In this document: positions 28,411-37,549 of the stretch, piece after piece
Layout of the letters: each line of letters opens with the position of its first letter
How positions within the stretch are numbered: the stretch's first letter is position 1
Assembly (NCBI GenBank): GCA_019114925.1
Contig: DXEO01000079.1
Location: 1-39,018, forward strand
Length of the DNA stretch: 39,018 nt
Source of the DNA: Candidatus Corynebacterium faecipullorum
GTDB taxonomy: Bacteria; Actinomycetota; Actinomycetes; Mycobacteriales; Mycobacteriaceae
Direction of reading: 5' to 3'
Translations under genes and position numbers: made by a program
The notes under the pieces: model-generated
Told to the model about the DNA's origin: nothing
Seen by the model: only the letters and a program-made list of their open reading frames with translations
Databases searched by the model: none

Positions 28411-30300
28411 TTAGAGGGAAGTGAGCAGTGAGCCGGCCGTGCGGTCGGTTTCCTGCAGCATGAGCGGGTCCGTGCCCGGCATGGGGGAGATGGTGGTATC
28501 CGGCCACTGCGAATAGGTGGGGATACCGACGATGTGCAGGCGCGAGTCCTCGGTTCCTCCGGGGTTGACCACGCGGCGGTTCCATGTTGTCTCCGGTGAG
28601 CCGGTGGCCTGGCCGTGGTCGACGAAGGCACGCACGCGCCCGTTGAGGGACACCGCGAGTGGATCGCCGGCGCGGCGGACATCGGGGGAGTGCATCCAGG
28701 CGTCGATAAGCCAGGTGGAGGAAGCCTCGCCGTGGGCGGTGCGCAGCGTGAACTTCTCGCCGATCTCCAGCTGGGGGCGCTGGCCTAGGAAGGTGACGAG
28801 GCCGGCGTCGACAAGCGCGAGCAGCTGGCGGGTGCGGAAGAGCGGCGGGCCGGAGCCCACCATCTGCCCGAAGGCCATGAACTCCTTGTAGGTGCTGGTG
28901 CGGGACTCCCACGTCATCCGGCCTTCCGAACCGGCGATGGAGGAGGGCTTACGCGCGGCCGAGATGGCCCACAGTGCGGACTTCAGCGGGGAATCGGCGG
29001 CGGCGACGGCCTCGACGATATCGCGCGCCAAACCTTCGGCGATGTACTCGGTGATCTCGGCGTTCTCAGTGTCCTTGAAGTCCGCCAGCGGGTGCGCCCA
29101 GTGCGCAAGGTCGAGCGGCTCAGTCGATGCGCCGTCGAGCGCGACGCGCAGCTGATCCGCCATGCCCCGAAGATCCGCGGCGCTGAGCTCCGTGGAATCG
29201 ATCGTGGCGAGGATATCCTCGAGCGGGCGCTGCAGGGCATCCGGTGCCACCCGCGCCTGGTTCTCGTAGTACTCGGCGTAGGCATCGCGCAGGATGTGCG
29301 GCAGCAGTTGCGTGCCGAAGTCCAGCTCCGCATCCGGATTGAGCGCGGCGACTGCGGCCCGGAAGCGGGTCAGCGCGGCCTTCGGTGGCAGCGCGTGGTA
29401 CTCCGACTTCGGGATATAGGGGTAGCCGCGGCCGGAGGAGACGATAAAGTGCGGTTCCTCGCCGTTCGGCTCATAGCGCAGGCCGGAGCGGGTAGAGGGG
29501 TCCTCCACGAACTCGCCGCCCCGGTCGATGGTGAGCAGCGCCATGACGTCGAAGAAACCCATGCCCAAACCGCGGACCAGGACCTTCTCGCCCGCAGGAA
29601 CCTCAGACACCGGCTGCTCCACGGGGTTATCCGGGCGCACCCAGTGCAAGCCGGAATCCGCAGCTTCGGCCAGCGCGCGCTCGGATTCGTTCAGGGCAGG
29701 TACCTGCCAGCCATAGGCCAGGACGGTGGCGTCGGCGGTGACGGTGGTGCCGTCGGAAAGCTTGATGGCGTCCTGCTCACCGCGCTCCTCCACGGACAGC
29801 GCGCGGGCGCGGTGCTGGACGACGTCCACGTTCTCTGGCAGCTGCGCCAGCGCAACCTTGAAAACCCACTCCAGGTAGGCGCCGTAGAGCGCACGGGAGG
29901 GGTTGGATTCCGGGCGGGTCTGCGCGAGCTCTTCGGCAAAAGAGGCAGCAAGCCCTTCGCGTGGCGGGTGGGAATCATAAAGCTCCAGCTTGGCAGGCGC
30001 GATGTCGGGGCGCTCGCCGCGCAGAAGCTGAATCCACTCATAGAGGATGGGGCCTTCAAGTACCGGCGCGGTGGTCGTGGAGCCGGGCTCGGTAAACAAC
30101 GTGACCGCGCCAGCCAACGTGTTCATGCACAGCGTGCGGGTCTGCTCCGTATCCCAAATGCGACCAGCGCCCAGCGGGGCATCGTCGATGATGTGGAGGC
30201 GCAGGGGTGAATGAAGGGGGGTCGCGCGCAGGTGGGCTGCGAGGCGCTCGACCAGCGAGATACCACGCGGGCCGGCCCCGACGATGGCGATGGCGGGCAT
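28411..30300 (-). CDS. FAD/NAD(P)-binding protein (PF13454-like oxidoreductase)
   Basis: MPAIAIVGAGPRGISLVERLAAHL; DAPLGAGRIWDTEQTRTLCMNTLAGAVTLFTEPGS. Confidence 0.85.
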   Translation of the reverse strand: MPAIAIVGAGPRGISLVERLAAHLRATPLHSPLRLHIIDDAPLGAGRIWDTEQTRTLCMNTLAGAVTLFTEPGSTTTAPVLEGPILYEWIQLLRGERPDIAPAKLELYDSHPPREGLAASFAEELAQTRPESNPSRALYGAYLEWVFKVALAQLPENVDVVQHRARALSVEERGEQDAIKLSDGTTVTADATVLAYGWQVPALNESERALAEAADSGLHWVRPDNPVEQPVSEVPAGEKVLVRGLGMGFFDVMALLTIDRGGEFVEDPSTRSGLRYEPNGEEPHFIVSSGRGYPYIPKSEYHALPPKAALTRFRAAVAALNPDAELDFGTQLLPHILRDAYAEYYENQARVAPDALQRPLEDILATIDSTELSAADLRGMADQLRVALDGASTEPLDLAHWAHPLADFKDTENAEITEYIAEGLARDIVEAVAAADSPLKSALWAISAARKPSSIAGSEGRMTWESRTSTYKEFMAFGQMVGSGPPLFRTRQLLALVDAGLVTFLGQRPQLEIGEKFTLRTAHGEASSTWLIDAWMHSPDVRRAGDPLAVSLNGRVRAFVDHGQATGSPETTWNRRVVNPGGTEDSRLHIVGIPTYSQWPDTTISPMPGTDPLMLQETDRTAGSLLTSL

Positions 30301-30320
30301 ATAAATCAACCTCAAACTTT

Positions 30321-30336
30321 TAGACTGTGCTGTCTA
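30321..30336. promoter_or_regulatory. candidate McbR operator TAGAC-N6-GTCTA
   Basis: TAGAC-tgtgct-GTCTA in the divergent intergenic region; exact match to the C. glutamicum McbR motif as recalled from the literature. Confidence 0.65.
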
Positions 30337-30418
30337 GTGGAATAATACAGCTCAGTATGTGTTGTGTTAAATCCAGAGACCAACACAAACCGACTATCGA
30401 CTTTCTGAAAGCATTACC

Positions 30419-32059
30419 GTGAAAACTCTACGCGCACTCGCCGCCACCCTGGCAGCAGCCCTCGCCTTAGCAGGCTGCTCCGCCGCGGACCGGCCGGACG
30501 GGGAGGATAACGTCCTCACTTACCTCGAGCCGCAATTCTTCCGCACGCTCTATCCGCCGGCCGCCGGCTTTTACCCCAACGGTGGCGTGGTCAACCAGCT
30601 CACCGACCGCCTCCTTTACCAAGACCCAGAGACCCTCGAGCTTTCGCCGTGGATCGCTACGGAGATGCCCAAGGTCAACGACGATGCCACGGAGTACACG
30701 TTTAATATCCGCACCGACGTCACCTACTCCGATGGCTCCCCGCTAACCGCCGAGAACGTCGTGGCCAACTTCGACCTCTTCGGGCGCGGCGACAAGTCCC
30801 GCACGCTGACCAGCTCCGAGCAGATCGCCAACTATGACCGCGGCGAAGTCGTGGACGAGGACACCGTGAAGTTCTACTTCACCCAGCCCTCCCCGGGCTT
30901 CCTCCAAGCCACCTCCGCCTATAACGCCGGCCTGCTCTCCGATTCCACGTTGGCTTTAGACAACGAGGGCTTCGGCCCCGGGAATGCGGTTAACGTCATC
31001 GGCTCTGGGCCCTTTGTGGTGGAATCGGAAGAAATCGGCACCGACCTCAAGCTCAAGACCCGCGAGGACTATGACTGGGCCCCGCCAGCGGTCGAGCATC
31101 AGGGCCGCGCGGATATCGACGGCATCCACTACATCCTCGCCGCCGAGGAATCCGTGCGCACCGGCGCTATCCTCTCCGGCCAGGCCGATATCGCCCGCCA
31201 GATTTCCGCCCCGCAGGAGCCGCTGCTTCAGGAACAGGGCATCGACATCATCTCGCGTGGCACCAACTCCATGAACAACCAATTCGCCTTCCGCTTCGAC
31301 CACCCGCTGCTGCAGGACAAGCGCGTGCGCGAGGCCATCATCCACGGCGTGGACCGCGAGGAAATCCTCCGCGTGCTCTTCTCCGAGTCCTACCCGCTGG
31401 CCACCTCCTCCGTGGCCGAGACTGGCCTGGCCTACAAGGACCAGTCCGCCGCCTATACCTTCGACCCCGAGGAGTCCAAGCGCCTCCTCGATGAGGCTGG
31501 CTGGGAGCCCGGCCCCGACGGCATCCGCGTCAAGGACGGCCAGCGCCTCGTCCTGCGTACCAACACCGCCTTGCCGCAGCCGCGCTCCAAGGAAGTCATG
31601 ACCATGGTGCAGGACCAGCTACGCGCCCTGGGAATCGGCATTCAGGTCAACGCCGGCGACCAAGCCACCCAGAACGCCGATGCCAAGGACATCAACAAGG
31701 TGCAGATCTACCACTCGATGGTGGGCCGCGCCGACTACGAGGTCATCACGTCGCTCTACGGCATCAACAACCGTGATGCCTTCCTCAACCAGGACGCGGA
31801 GGGCAATCCCATCGACGAGCACCTGCAGGAGCTTCTCGACGCCGTCCTCGACACCCCCGACAAAGAAGGCCGCATCAAGGCCACGGAAGAGGTCCAGGAC
31901 TACCTCACCGAGCAGGCCTACGTGCTTCCGCTCTTCGAGGAACCCGTGGTTTATGCGGTTCGACCAGGCATTTCGGGCTTTAGCCCAGAATCGGTGGCGC
32001 GGCCCTGGTTCTACGAGGTGTCCATCGACGCCGCGGCATCGGATGAAGAGGAGAAATAA
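30419..32059 (+). CDS. peptide/nickel-type ABC transporter substrate-binding lipoprotein (SBP family 5)
   Basis: Lipobox LALAGCS; LTDRLLYQDPETLELSPWIATEMPKVNDDATEYTFNIRTDVTYSDGSPLTAENV. Confidence 0.92.
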   Translation: MKTLRALAATLAAALALAGCSAADRPDGEDNVLTYLEPQFFRTLYPPAAGFYPNGGVVNQLTDRLLYQDPETLELSPWIATEMPKVNDDATEYTFNIRTDVTYSDGSPLTAENVVANFDLFGRGDKSRTLTSSEQIANYDRGEVVDEDTVKFYFTQPSPGFLQATSAYNAGLLSDSTLALDNEGFGPGNAVNVIGSGPFVVESEEIGTDLKLKTREDYDWAPPAVEHQGRADIDGIHYILAAEESVRTGAILSGQADIARQISAPQEPLLQEQGIDIISRGTNSMNNQFAFRFDHPLLQDKRVREAIIHGVDREEILRVLFSESYPLATSSVAETGLAYKDQSAAYTFDPEESKRLLDEAGWEPGPDGIRVKDGQRLVLRTNTALPQPRSKEVMTMVQDQLRALGIGIQVNAGDQATQNADAKDINKVQIYHSMVGRADYEVITSLYGINNRDAFLNQDAEGNPIDEHLQELLDAVLDTPDKEGRIKATEEVQDYLTEQAYVLPLFEEPVVYAVRPGISGFSPESVARPWFYEVSIDAAASDEEEK

Positions 32060-33067
32060 ATGACAACCCGCCAGATTCTCAGCCGCGTTGGGCAGGCCCT
32101 CCTTGTGCTGCTTATTACCTACACCGTGGCTTTCCTGCTTCTGTCGGCGCTGCCGTCGGATGCCGTGCAGTCCCGCTTCGGCGACCCAGCCCTGGGCCTA
32201 TCCCAGGCGGAGATTGAGGCCATTCGGGAGGAGATGGGTGCCGACAAGCCGCTCGTGGTGCAGTACTTCACCTCCCTGGGCGGCTTCCTCACAGGGCACT
32301 TTGGTAACTCCACGCAGTCGGGTGCCCCGGTAGCCACGCTGCTTGCCGACGCCCTTCCCCACACCCTCATCCTCGCCATCAGCGCCATCGGCTTGGCACT
32401 CATCGTGGCCGTGCTTGTGGCCTTCCTAGCCACGCTGCCGGGCCTCGGTGCCATCGGTTCCTTCTTCCGAGGTCTTCCTTCCTTCATGGTCTCGCTGCCG
32501 GGATTCTGGATTGCCATCCTGCTTATCCAGTTCTTCTCCTTCCAGCTGGGTTGGCTGCGTGTTATCGAACCCGGCAGCGTGGAGGGCCTCATCCTGCCCA
32601 CCCTGACGCTGTCGGTGCCCATGGCCGCGCCGTTGATTCAGGTGTTGATTCGCTCCATTGATGAGACGCAATCGCGGCCCTTCGTCCAAGCGGTACGCGC
32701 ACGCGGTGCTTCGGAGTCCTGGATCTTCTGGCGCACCGTCCTGCGTAATTCGCTGCTGCCCACCTTGACCATGGCGGGCCTGCTCTTCGGAGAGCTCGTT
32801 GGCGGTGCCGTGGTGACCGAGACTGTCTTTGGCCGTACCGGCTTGGGCTACATGGTGGCCCAGGCCGTGGCTAACCGCGATACCCCGGTTCTGCTGGCCG
32901 TGGTTCTCATCGCCGCCACTTCCTACATCATCATCAACCTCGTGGTGGATCTGCTCTACCCGGTGCTGGACCCGCGCCTGCGCGCCAGCACCCCGGAGCG
33001 AGCGGCCCGCCGCAGCACAGATTCCGCCACCTCGGCCGCTACTTCGGAAAGGACGGTGCGCTCATGA
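32060..33067 (+). CDS. ABC transporter permease (DppB-like)
   Basis: TM protein; VRARGASESWIFWRTVLRNSLLPTLTMAGLLFGELVGGAVVTETVFGRTGLGYM. Confidence 0.93.
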   Translation: MTTRQILSRVGQALLVLLITYTVAFLLLSALPSDAVQSRFGDPALGLSQAEIEAIREEMGADKPLVVQYFTSLGGFLTGHFGNSTQSGAPVATLLADALPHTLILAISAIGLALIVAVLVAFLATLPGLGAIGSFFRGLPSFMVSLPGFWIAILLIQFFSFQLGWLRVIEPGSVEGLILPTLTLSVPMAAPLIQVLIRSIDETQSRPFVQAVRARGASESWIFWRTVLRNSLLPTLTMAGLLFGELVGGAVVTETVFGRTGLGYMVAQAVANRDTPVLLAVVLIAATSYIIINLVVDLLYPVLDPRLRASTPERAARRSTDSATSAATSERTVRS

Positions 33068-33918
33068 GCATGACGCACACCAAACCGCTGCGTTCTACAC
33101 GGACGCCGCGCCGCGACACCTCTAACCCGTGGCTCGCGCCGGGTTCCATCATCGCCATCGTGATCCTCGCGATTGCCTTCCTGGCCGCGCTCTTCCCGAG
33201 CTTGTTCACCTCGGCTGACCCCTATGCCGGCACCGACGTGGCCCTGTTGCCGCCGGGGGAGTCCGGCCACCTCATGGGAACGGACGCGGTGGGCCGCGAT
33301 CTCTATGCGCGCATCGTCTACGGTGCCCGCCAGTCGCTCCTCGGGGCGCTCATCGCCGTGGCTGTCGGCCTCGTCGTCGGCACGCTGATTGGTCTTCTCG
33401 CCGGCTCCCTGCGAGGAGCGGTGGATAGCGTTCTCATGCGCGTCGTCGACGTGTTGCTGTCCATCCCCGGCATCCTGTTGTCGCTGTCCATCATCATCGT
33501 GCTGGGTTTCGGCTCCGTGCAGGCGGCGGTGGCTGTCGGTGCGACCTCGGTGGCGACCTTCGCGCGCCTAGCCCGCTCCCAGGTAATCTCCGTGGCCAGC
33601 TCGGATTACATCGAGGCCGCCTACGGCACGGGTGCCACTCACGCCACCGTGCTCTTCCGCCACATCCTTCCCAACTCACTGACCCCCGTCATCGCCTTGG
33701 CCACCCTGCAGTTCGGCACCGCCATCCTGCAGCTGTCCATCCTCGGCTTCCTGGGCTACGGCGCGCCGCCGCCGACCCCAGAGTGGGGGCTTATCATCGC
33801 CGAGGGCCGCGACTTCATGGCCACCGCCTGGTGGCTCATCATCCTGCCCGGCATTGCGCTGGTGGCCGTGGTGATGTCCGCCAACCGTCTGTCCCAGAAC
33901 TTCCCCGTGGAGGCCTAA
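33064..33918 (+). CDS. ABC transporter permease (DppC-like)
   Basis: LMGTDAVGRDLYARIVYGARQSLLGALIAVAVGL; overlaps upstream stop. Confidence 0.93.
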   Translation: MSMTHTKPLRSTRTPRRDTSNPWLAPGSIIAIVILAIAFLAALFPSLFTSADPYAGTDVALLPPGESGHLMGTDAVGRDLYARIVYGARQSLLGALIAVAVGLVVGTLIGLLAGSLRGAVDSVLMRVVDVLLSIPGILLSLSIIIVLGFGSVQAAVAVGATSVATFARLARSQVISVASSDYIEAAYGTGATHATVLFRHILPNSLTPVIALATLQFGTAILQLSILGFLGYGAPPPTPEWGLIIAEGRDFMATAWWLIILPGIALVAVVMSANRLSQNFPVEA

Positions 33919-33919
33919 C

Positions 33920-35578
33920 ATGTCTGTTACAAAAAATGCAGCGCAGCCCCTGCTGCGCGTGCGGGACCTCAACGTGTCCTATTCCACTGCCGGTGGCGAC
34001 GTTCCTGCCGTACAAGGCGTCAACCTCGAGGTTCACCCGGGGCAGATGACCGCCATCGTGGGCGAGTCCGGTTCCGGCAAGACCACCTCCGCTATGGCAG
34101 CCATCGGTTTGCTGCCCTCGAATGCCACTATCGATGCCGGCACCATCACCTTCGATGGCCGCGATATCACCTCCCTGCGTCGCCGTCAGTGGCGTGAGCT
34201 GCGTGGGCGACGCATCGGGCTCATCCCGCAGGATCCCAATAACTCCCTCAACCCAGTGCAGACCATCGGCGCCTCGGTGGAGGAGGGGCTGCGCATCCAC
34301 AAGGTCGGCACCGCGGCCGAGCGCAAGGCTAAGGCACTGGAACTCCTGGAGCGCGTCGGCATCGATGACCCTGAGCGCCGCTATCACCAGTACCCGCACG
34401 AGCTGTCCGGCGGCATGAAACAGCGGGTGCTCATCGCCGCCGCCGTGGCGCTGGAGCCTGACCTCATCATCGCCGACGAGCCCACTTCCGCGCTGGATGT
34501 CACCGTGCAGAAGATCATCCTCGACCTCCTTGACGACATGCGCGCAGAGCTCGGCATGGGCATCCTCTTCATTACCCACGACCTCGCCGTGGCCGGCGAC
34601 CGCGCCGACCGCGTCGTGGTCATGGAAGCCGGCCAACTGCGCGAGGAAGGCCTGGCCGCCACGGTGTTGACGAACCCGCGCCACGACTACACCAAACGTC
34701 TGCTTGCCGACGCCCCCTCCCTCACCGTAGCCGACGCCGGCGCGACGACTACACGCGCCGCCAAGGTCGCCGCAACCACTGACCGCTCCGCCGACACACC
34801 GCTGGTACGCGTGGAGGGTCTGACGCAGCGCTTCGGTGATTTCACCGCGGTCGATGACATCTCCTTCACCGTGGCCAAAGGATCCACCCACGCCATCGTG
34901 GGCGAGTCCGGCTCCGGCAAGACCACGACGGGGCGCAGCATCGCCATGTTCAACACCCCGACTTCCGGCAGCATCACCGTGGGCGGGCGCGACATCGTGG
35001 GCCTGCGCGGTAGAGCCTTGCGCGAAGAGCGAAACAACATCCAGCTGGTCTACCAGAACCCTTATGGCTCGCTGGATCCCAAGCAGACGATTGGCCAGAC
35101 GGTGGCGGAGCCGCTGCGGAATTTGAAGGGGGCGTCGGCAAGCAATGCGAAGGCCAAGGCCAAAGAGTTCCTAGAGTTGGTTGCCCTCAACCCGGATTAC
35201 TACGATCGGCGCCCCCGCGAGCTCTCCGGCGGTCAGCGCCAGCGCGTGGCTATCGCGCGCGCGATGATCGTGGAACCGGAGCTGGTCATCCTCGACGAGG
35301 CCGTTTCCGCCCTCGACGTCACCGTGCAGGCCCAGATTCTGCGCCTGCTTGCCCGGCTGCAGGAGGAGCTCGGTCTGACCTACATCTTCATCTCGCACGA
35401 CCTAGCGGTGGTCAACCAAATTTCCGATACCGTCTCGGTGCTCTCGAAGGGCCAGCAGGTGGAATATGGGCCTACCACCGAGGTCTTTAGCAACCCGCAA
35501 TCGTCGTTTACCCGAAAGCTCATCGAGGCCATCCCCGGCTCGCGTTACCGCGCCGGCGACCTCAACCTGGGCCTGTAG
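33920..35578 (+). CDS. ABC transporter ATP-binding protein, DppD-DppF fused
   Basis: Two Walker A (GESGSGKTT) and two LSGG signatures in 552 aa. Confidence 0.93.
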   Translation: MSVTKNAAQPLLRVRDLNVSYSTAGGDVPAVQGVNLEVHPGQMTAIVGESGSGKTTSAMAAIGLLPSNATIDAGTITFDGRDITSLRRRQWRELRGRRIGLIPQDPNNSLNPVQTIGASVEEGLRIHKVGTAAERKAKALELLERVGIDDPERRYHQYPHELSGGMKQRVLIAAAVALEPDLIIADEPTSALDVTVQKIILDLLDDMRAELGMGILFITHDLAVAGDRADRVVVMEAGQLREEGLAATVLTNPRHDYTKRLLADAPSLTVADAGATTTRAAKVAATTDRSADTPLVRVEGLTQRFGDFTAVDDISFTVAKGSTHAIVGESGSGKTTTGRSIAMFNTPTSGSITVGGRDIVGLRGRALREERNNIQLVYQNPYGSLDPKQTIGQTVAEPLRNLKGASASNAKAKAKEFLELVALNPDYYDRRPRELSGGQRQRVAIARAMIVEPELVILDEAVSALDVTVQAQILRLLARLQEELGLTYIFISHDLAVVNQISDTVSVLSKGQQVEYGPTTEVFSNPQSSFTRKLIEAIPGSRYRAGDLNLGL

Positions 35579-35606
35579 CCTGGTGCCGAAAAGAAAGGAT
35601 TAGAAC

Positions 35607-36794
35607 ATGGCAGACATCATTAACCTAGTGTCGGGTGTTGAGGGGGACGTCGCCAAGCTGCGCGAGCGCCGGCTCGAGGCCAAGGAGAATGCGCAAGCCT
35701 CCTTCGCTGCACTCCTCGAGCCTGCAGAGCCCGGTACGTTCAGCTACGCGGAGCGCTACGCCATCGCTACCTTCGTTGCTGGCATTTATCAGGCTCCGCG
35801 GGCGGTGGAGTTCTATTCCGACCTGCTGGCGGAGGAATCGGAGGAGCTCGCTGCAGAAGTAGCCCGCGCGGTGGAGCGCGGCATCACCACCGGCCCGTAC
35901 TCCGGTGGTGGCTTCACACTTTTCGACGGCTCCCCGCGCCTCGCCGCCGCCCTCGACTTCGCCCACCTGCTGGTCTTCCACCCCAAGGACGCCTCCCCGG
36001 CTGCGATTGGTCACCTGCAGGCTAACGGCTGGACCAACGATGACATCGTGTCGTTGGCACAGCTGGTCAGCTTCCTGTCCTTCCAGCTGCGCGTGGCGCA
36101 CGGCCTTTCCGTGCTTGCCGGTACCGAACGGCCCGCGCCCGTGACTGAGGCGCCGTGTCCCACCCAGACCCCGGAGTGGGTGCCGGGGGAAGGGACGCTG
36201 GTGCCGGACGTCGCCAAGCCGCAGGGCTTTGTGGCGCACTCGCTGGGTTGGAAGCCGTGGGTGCCGCCGCAGCCGAAGGATAAGTTCACGGAGGCGCAGC
36301 GTGACGCACTGATTAAGCCCGAGCGCATTGATATGGAGTACTTCCGACTGTTGGCCCGCGACCCGGCCGCGCTCAAGGCGCGCACGCTCACGGACCTGGA
36401 CATCTTCTACAACATCGACGGAGGATTGGGCCGCGCCGAGCGTGAGCTGGCCGCCACGGTGGTATCGCGGCTCAACGGCTGCGAGTACTGTGCGTCGGTG
36501 CACCAGCAGCGCGCGAAGGAAGAAGGTGGTGACGCGGCGGCGATTGACCGTTTGCTCGAGGAAGGGGTAGGCGCTGACCTGGGCTCAACTCAGTGGTCCG
36601 CTATCCGCGATGCCGCCTTGGCGCTGACCGAGTCGCCTTTTTCCTTTGACGCCTCCCACGTGTCTGGTCTCCGCGAAGCCGGTTTCGATACGCTGGCCAT
36701 CATCGACGTCATCAATTCCTCCGCGTTCTTCAACTGGGCTAACCGCCTGATGCTGACGCTGGGGGAGCCGGATGTGCCGAAGCGCTTTCGCTAA
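35607..36794 (+). CDS. fused double carboxymuconolactone-decarboxylase (AhpD-like) domain protein
   Basis: C-half RLNGCEYCASVHQQRA (CxxC-SVH); N-half CMD-like FSYAERYAIATFVAGIYQAPRAVEFY without CxxC. Confidence 0.85.
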   Translation: MADIINLVSGVEGDVAKLRERRLEAKENAQASFAALLEPAEPGTFSYAERYAIATFVAGIYQAPRAVEFYSDLLAEESEELAAEVARAVERGITTGPYSGGGFTLFDGSPRLAAALDFAHLLVFHPKDASPAAIGHLQANGWTNDDIVSLAQLVSFLSFQLRVAHGLSVLAGTERPAPVTEAPCPTQTPEWVPGEGTLVPDVAKPQGFVAHSLGWKPWVPPQPKDKFTEAQRDALIKPERIDMEYFRLLARDPAALKARTLTDLDIFYNIDGGLGRAERELAATVVSRLNGCEYCASVHQQRAKEEGGDAAAIDRLLEEGVGADLGSTQWSAIRDAALALTESPFSFDASHVSGLREAGFDTLAIIDVINSSAFFNWANRLMLTLGEPDVPKRFR

Positions 36795-36812
36795 CTAGAA
36801 GGAGGAACAACC

Positions 36813-37493
36813 ATGACTGAGATGAAGACTGCCGTTGTGACCGGGGCGACCGGTGGCATGGGCGTGGAGATCATCAAGGATCTTGCCCGAGACTACCGCG
36901 TTTTTGCGCTCGGTCGGCGAGCCGGGGAGCTGCCAGAGGCAGAAAACATCGTGCCGGTGGAAATCGACTTGCTATCGCTGCTCGACGGCTCACCGCTTCC
37001 CACCGAGCTTTCAGAACTGGAGCGCGTGGACGTGCTCGTGCATGCGGCGGCCAAGGCGGACAAGCACTCGGTAGAAAGCGCTAGCCCTGAAGACTGGCGC
37101 GCGCAGATGGACCTCAACGTGCATGTTCCGGCTGAGCTGACCCGCCTGCTGCTGCCCGCGCTGCGCGCAGCGGAAGGGCTTGCGGTGTTCATCAACTCCG
37201 GTGCGGGCATCCACTCCTACGGTGACAACGTCATTTATGCCGCCACGAAGCACGCTCTGTACGCGCTTGCCGACGGCCTCCGCCTCGGCGAGCTCGGCAT
37301 CCGCGTGTCCACAGTCGCGCCGGGCCCGACGGATACCCCGATGCTGCAGGGCCTGCAGGACTATAACCCGAAGCACGTTATCGCCCCGATCGAGGTGGCG
37401 AAGGCTATTCGCGCCACCGTCGATGCCGGGCCAACGACGCAGCTGACAGAGATTCGCGTGCGCCCGCGCATTGAGCTGAACCAGCGCAAGTAG
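36813..37493 (+). CDS. short-chain dehydrogenase/reductase
   Basis: AVVTGATGGMGVEIIKDLARDYRVFALGRR; VIYAATKHALYALADGLR; SD aaggagg. Confidence 0.9.
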   Translation: MTEMKTAVVTGATGGMGVEIIKDLARDYRVFALGRRAGELPEAENIVPVEIDLLSLLDGSPLPTELSELERVDVLVHAAAKADKHSVESASPEDWRAQMDLNVHVPAELTRLLLPALRAAEGLAVFINSGAGIHSYGDNVIYAATKHALYALADGLRLGELGIRVSTVAPGPTDTPMLQGLQDYNPKHVIAPIEVAKAIRATVDAGPTTQLTEIRVRPRIELNQRK

Positions 37494-37549
37494 GGGGCGC
37501 GTTTTCGCTCAAGATGCGAGAAACCCACTACACGGTACAGTTATGAGAC

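Noticed and set aside
29092-30210. 372-aa plus-strand ORF antisense to the FAD/NAD(P) gene
   Set aside because: Shadow ORF; the opposite strand has the Rossmann motif and good codon use.
33839-34891. 350-aa minus-strand ORF antisense to the ABC ATPase
   Set aside because: Shadow ORF; no domain; covers the duplicated Walker regions of a confident gene.
34050-34930. Near-identical ~36-nt direct repeat (gccatcgtgggcgagtccggYtccggcaagaccac) at about 34055 and 34893
   Set aside because: Explained by the two homologous Walker A motifs of the fused ATPase, not a mobile repeat.
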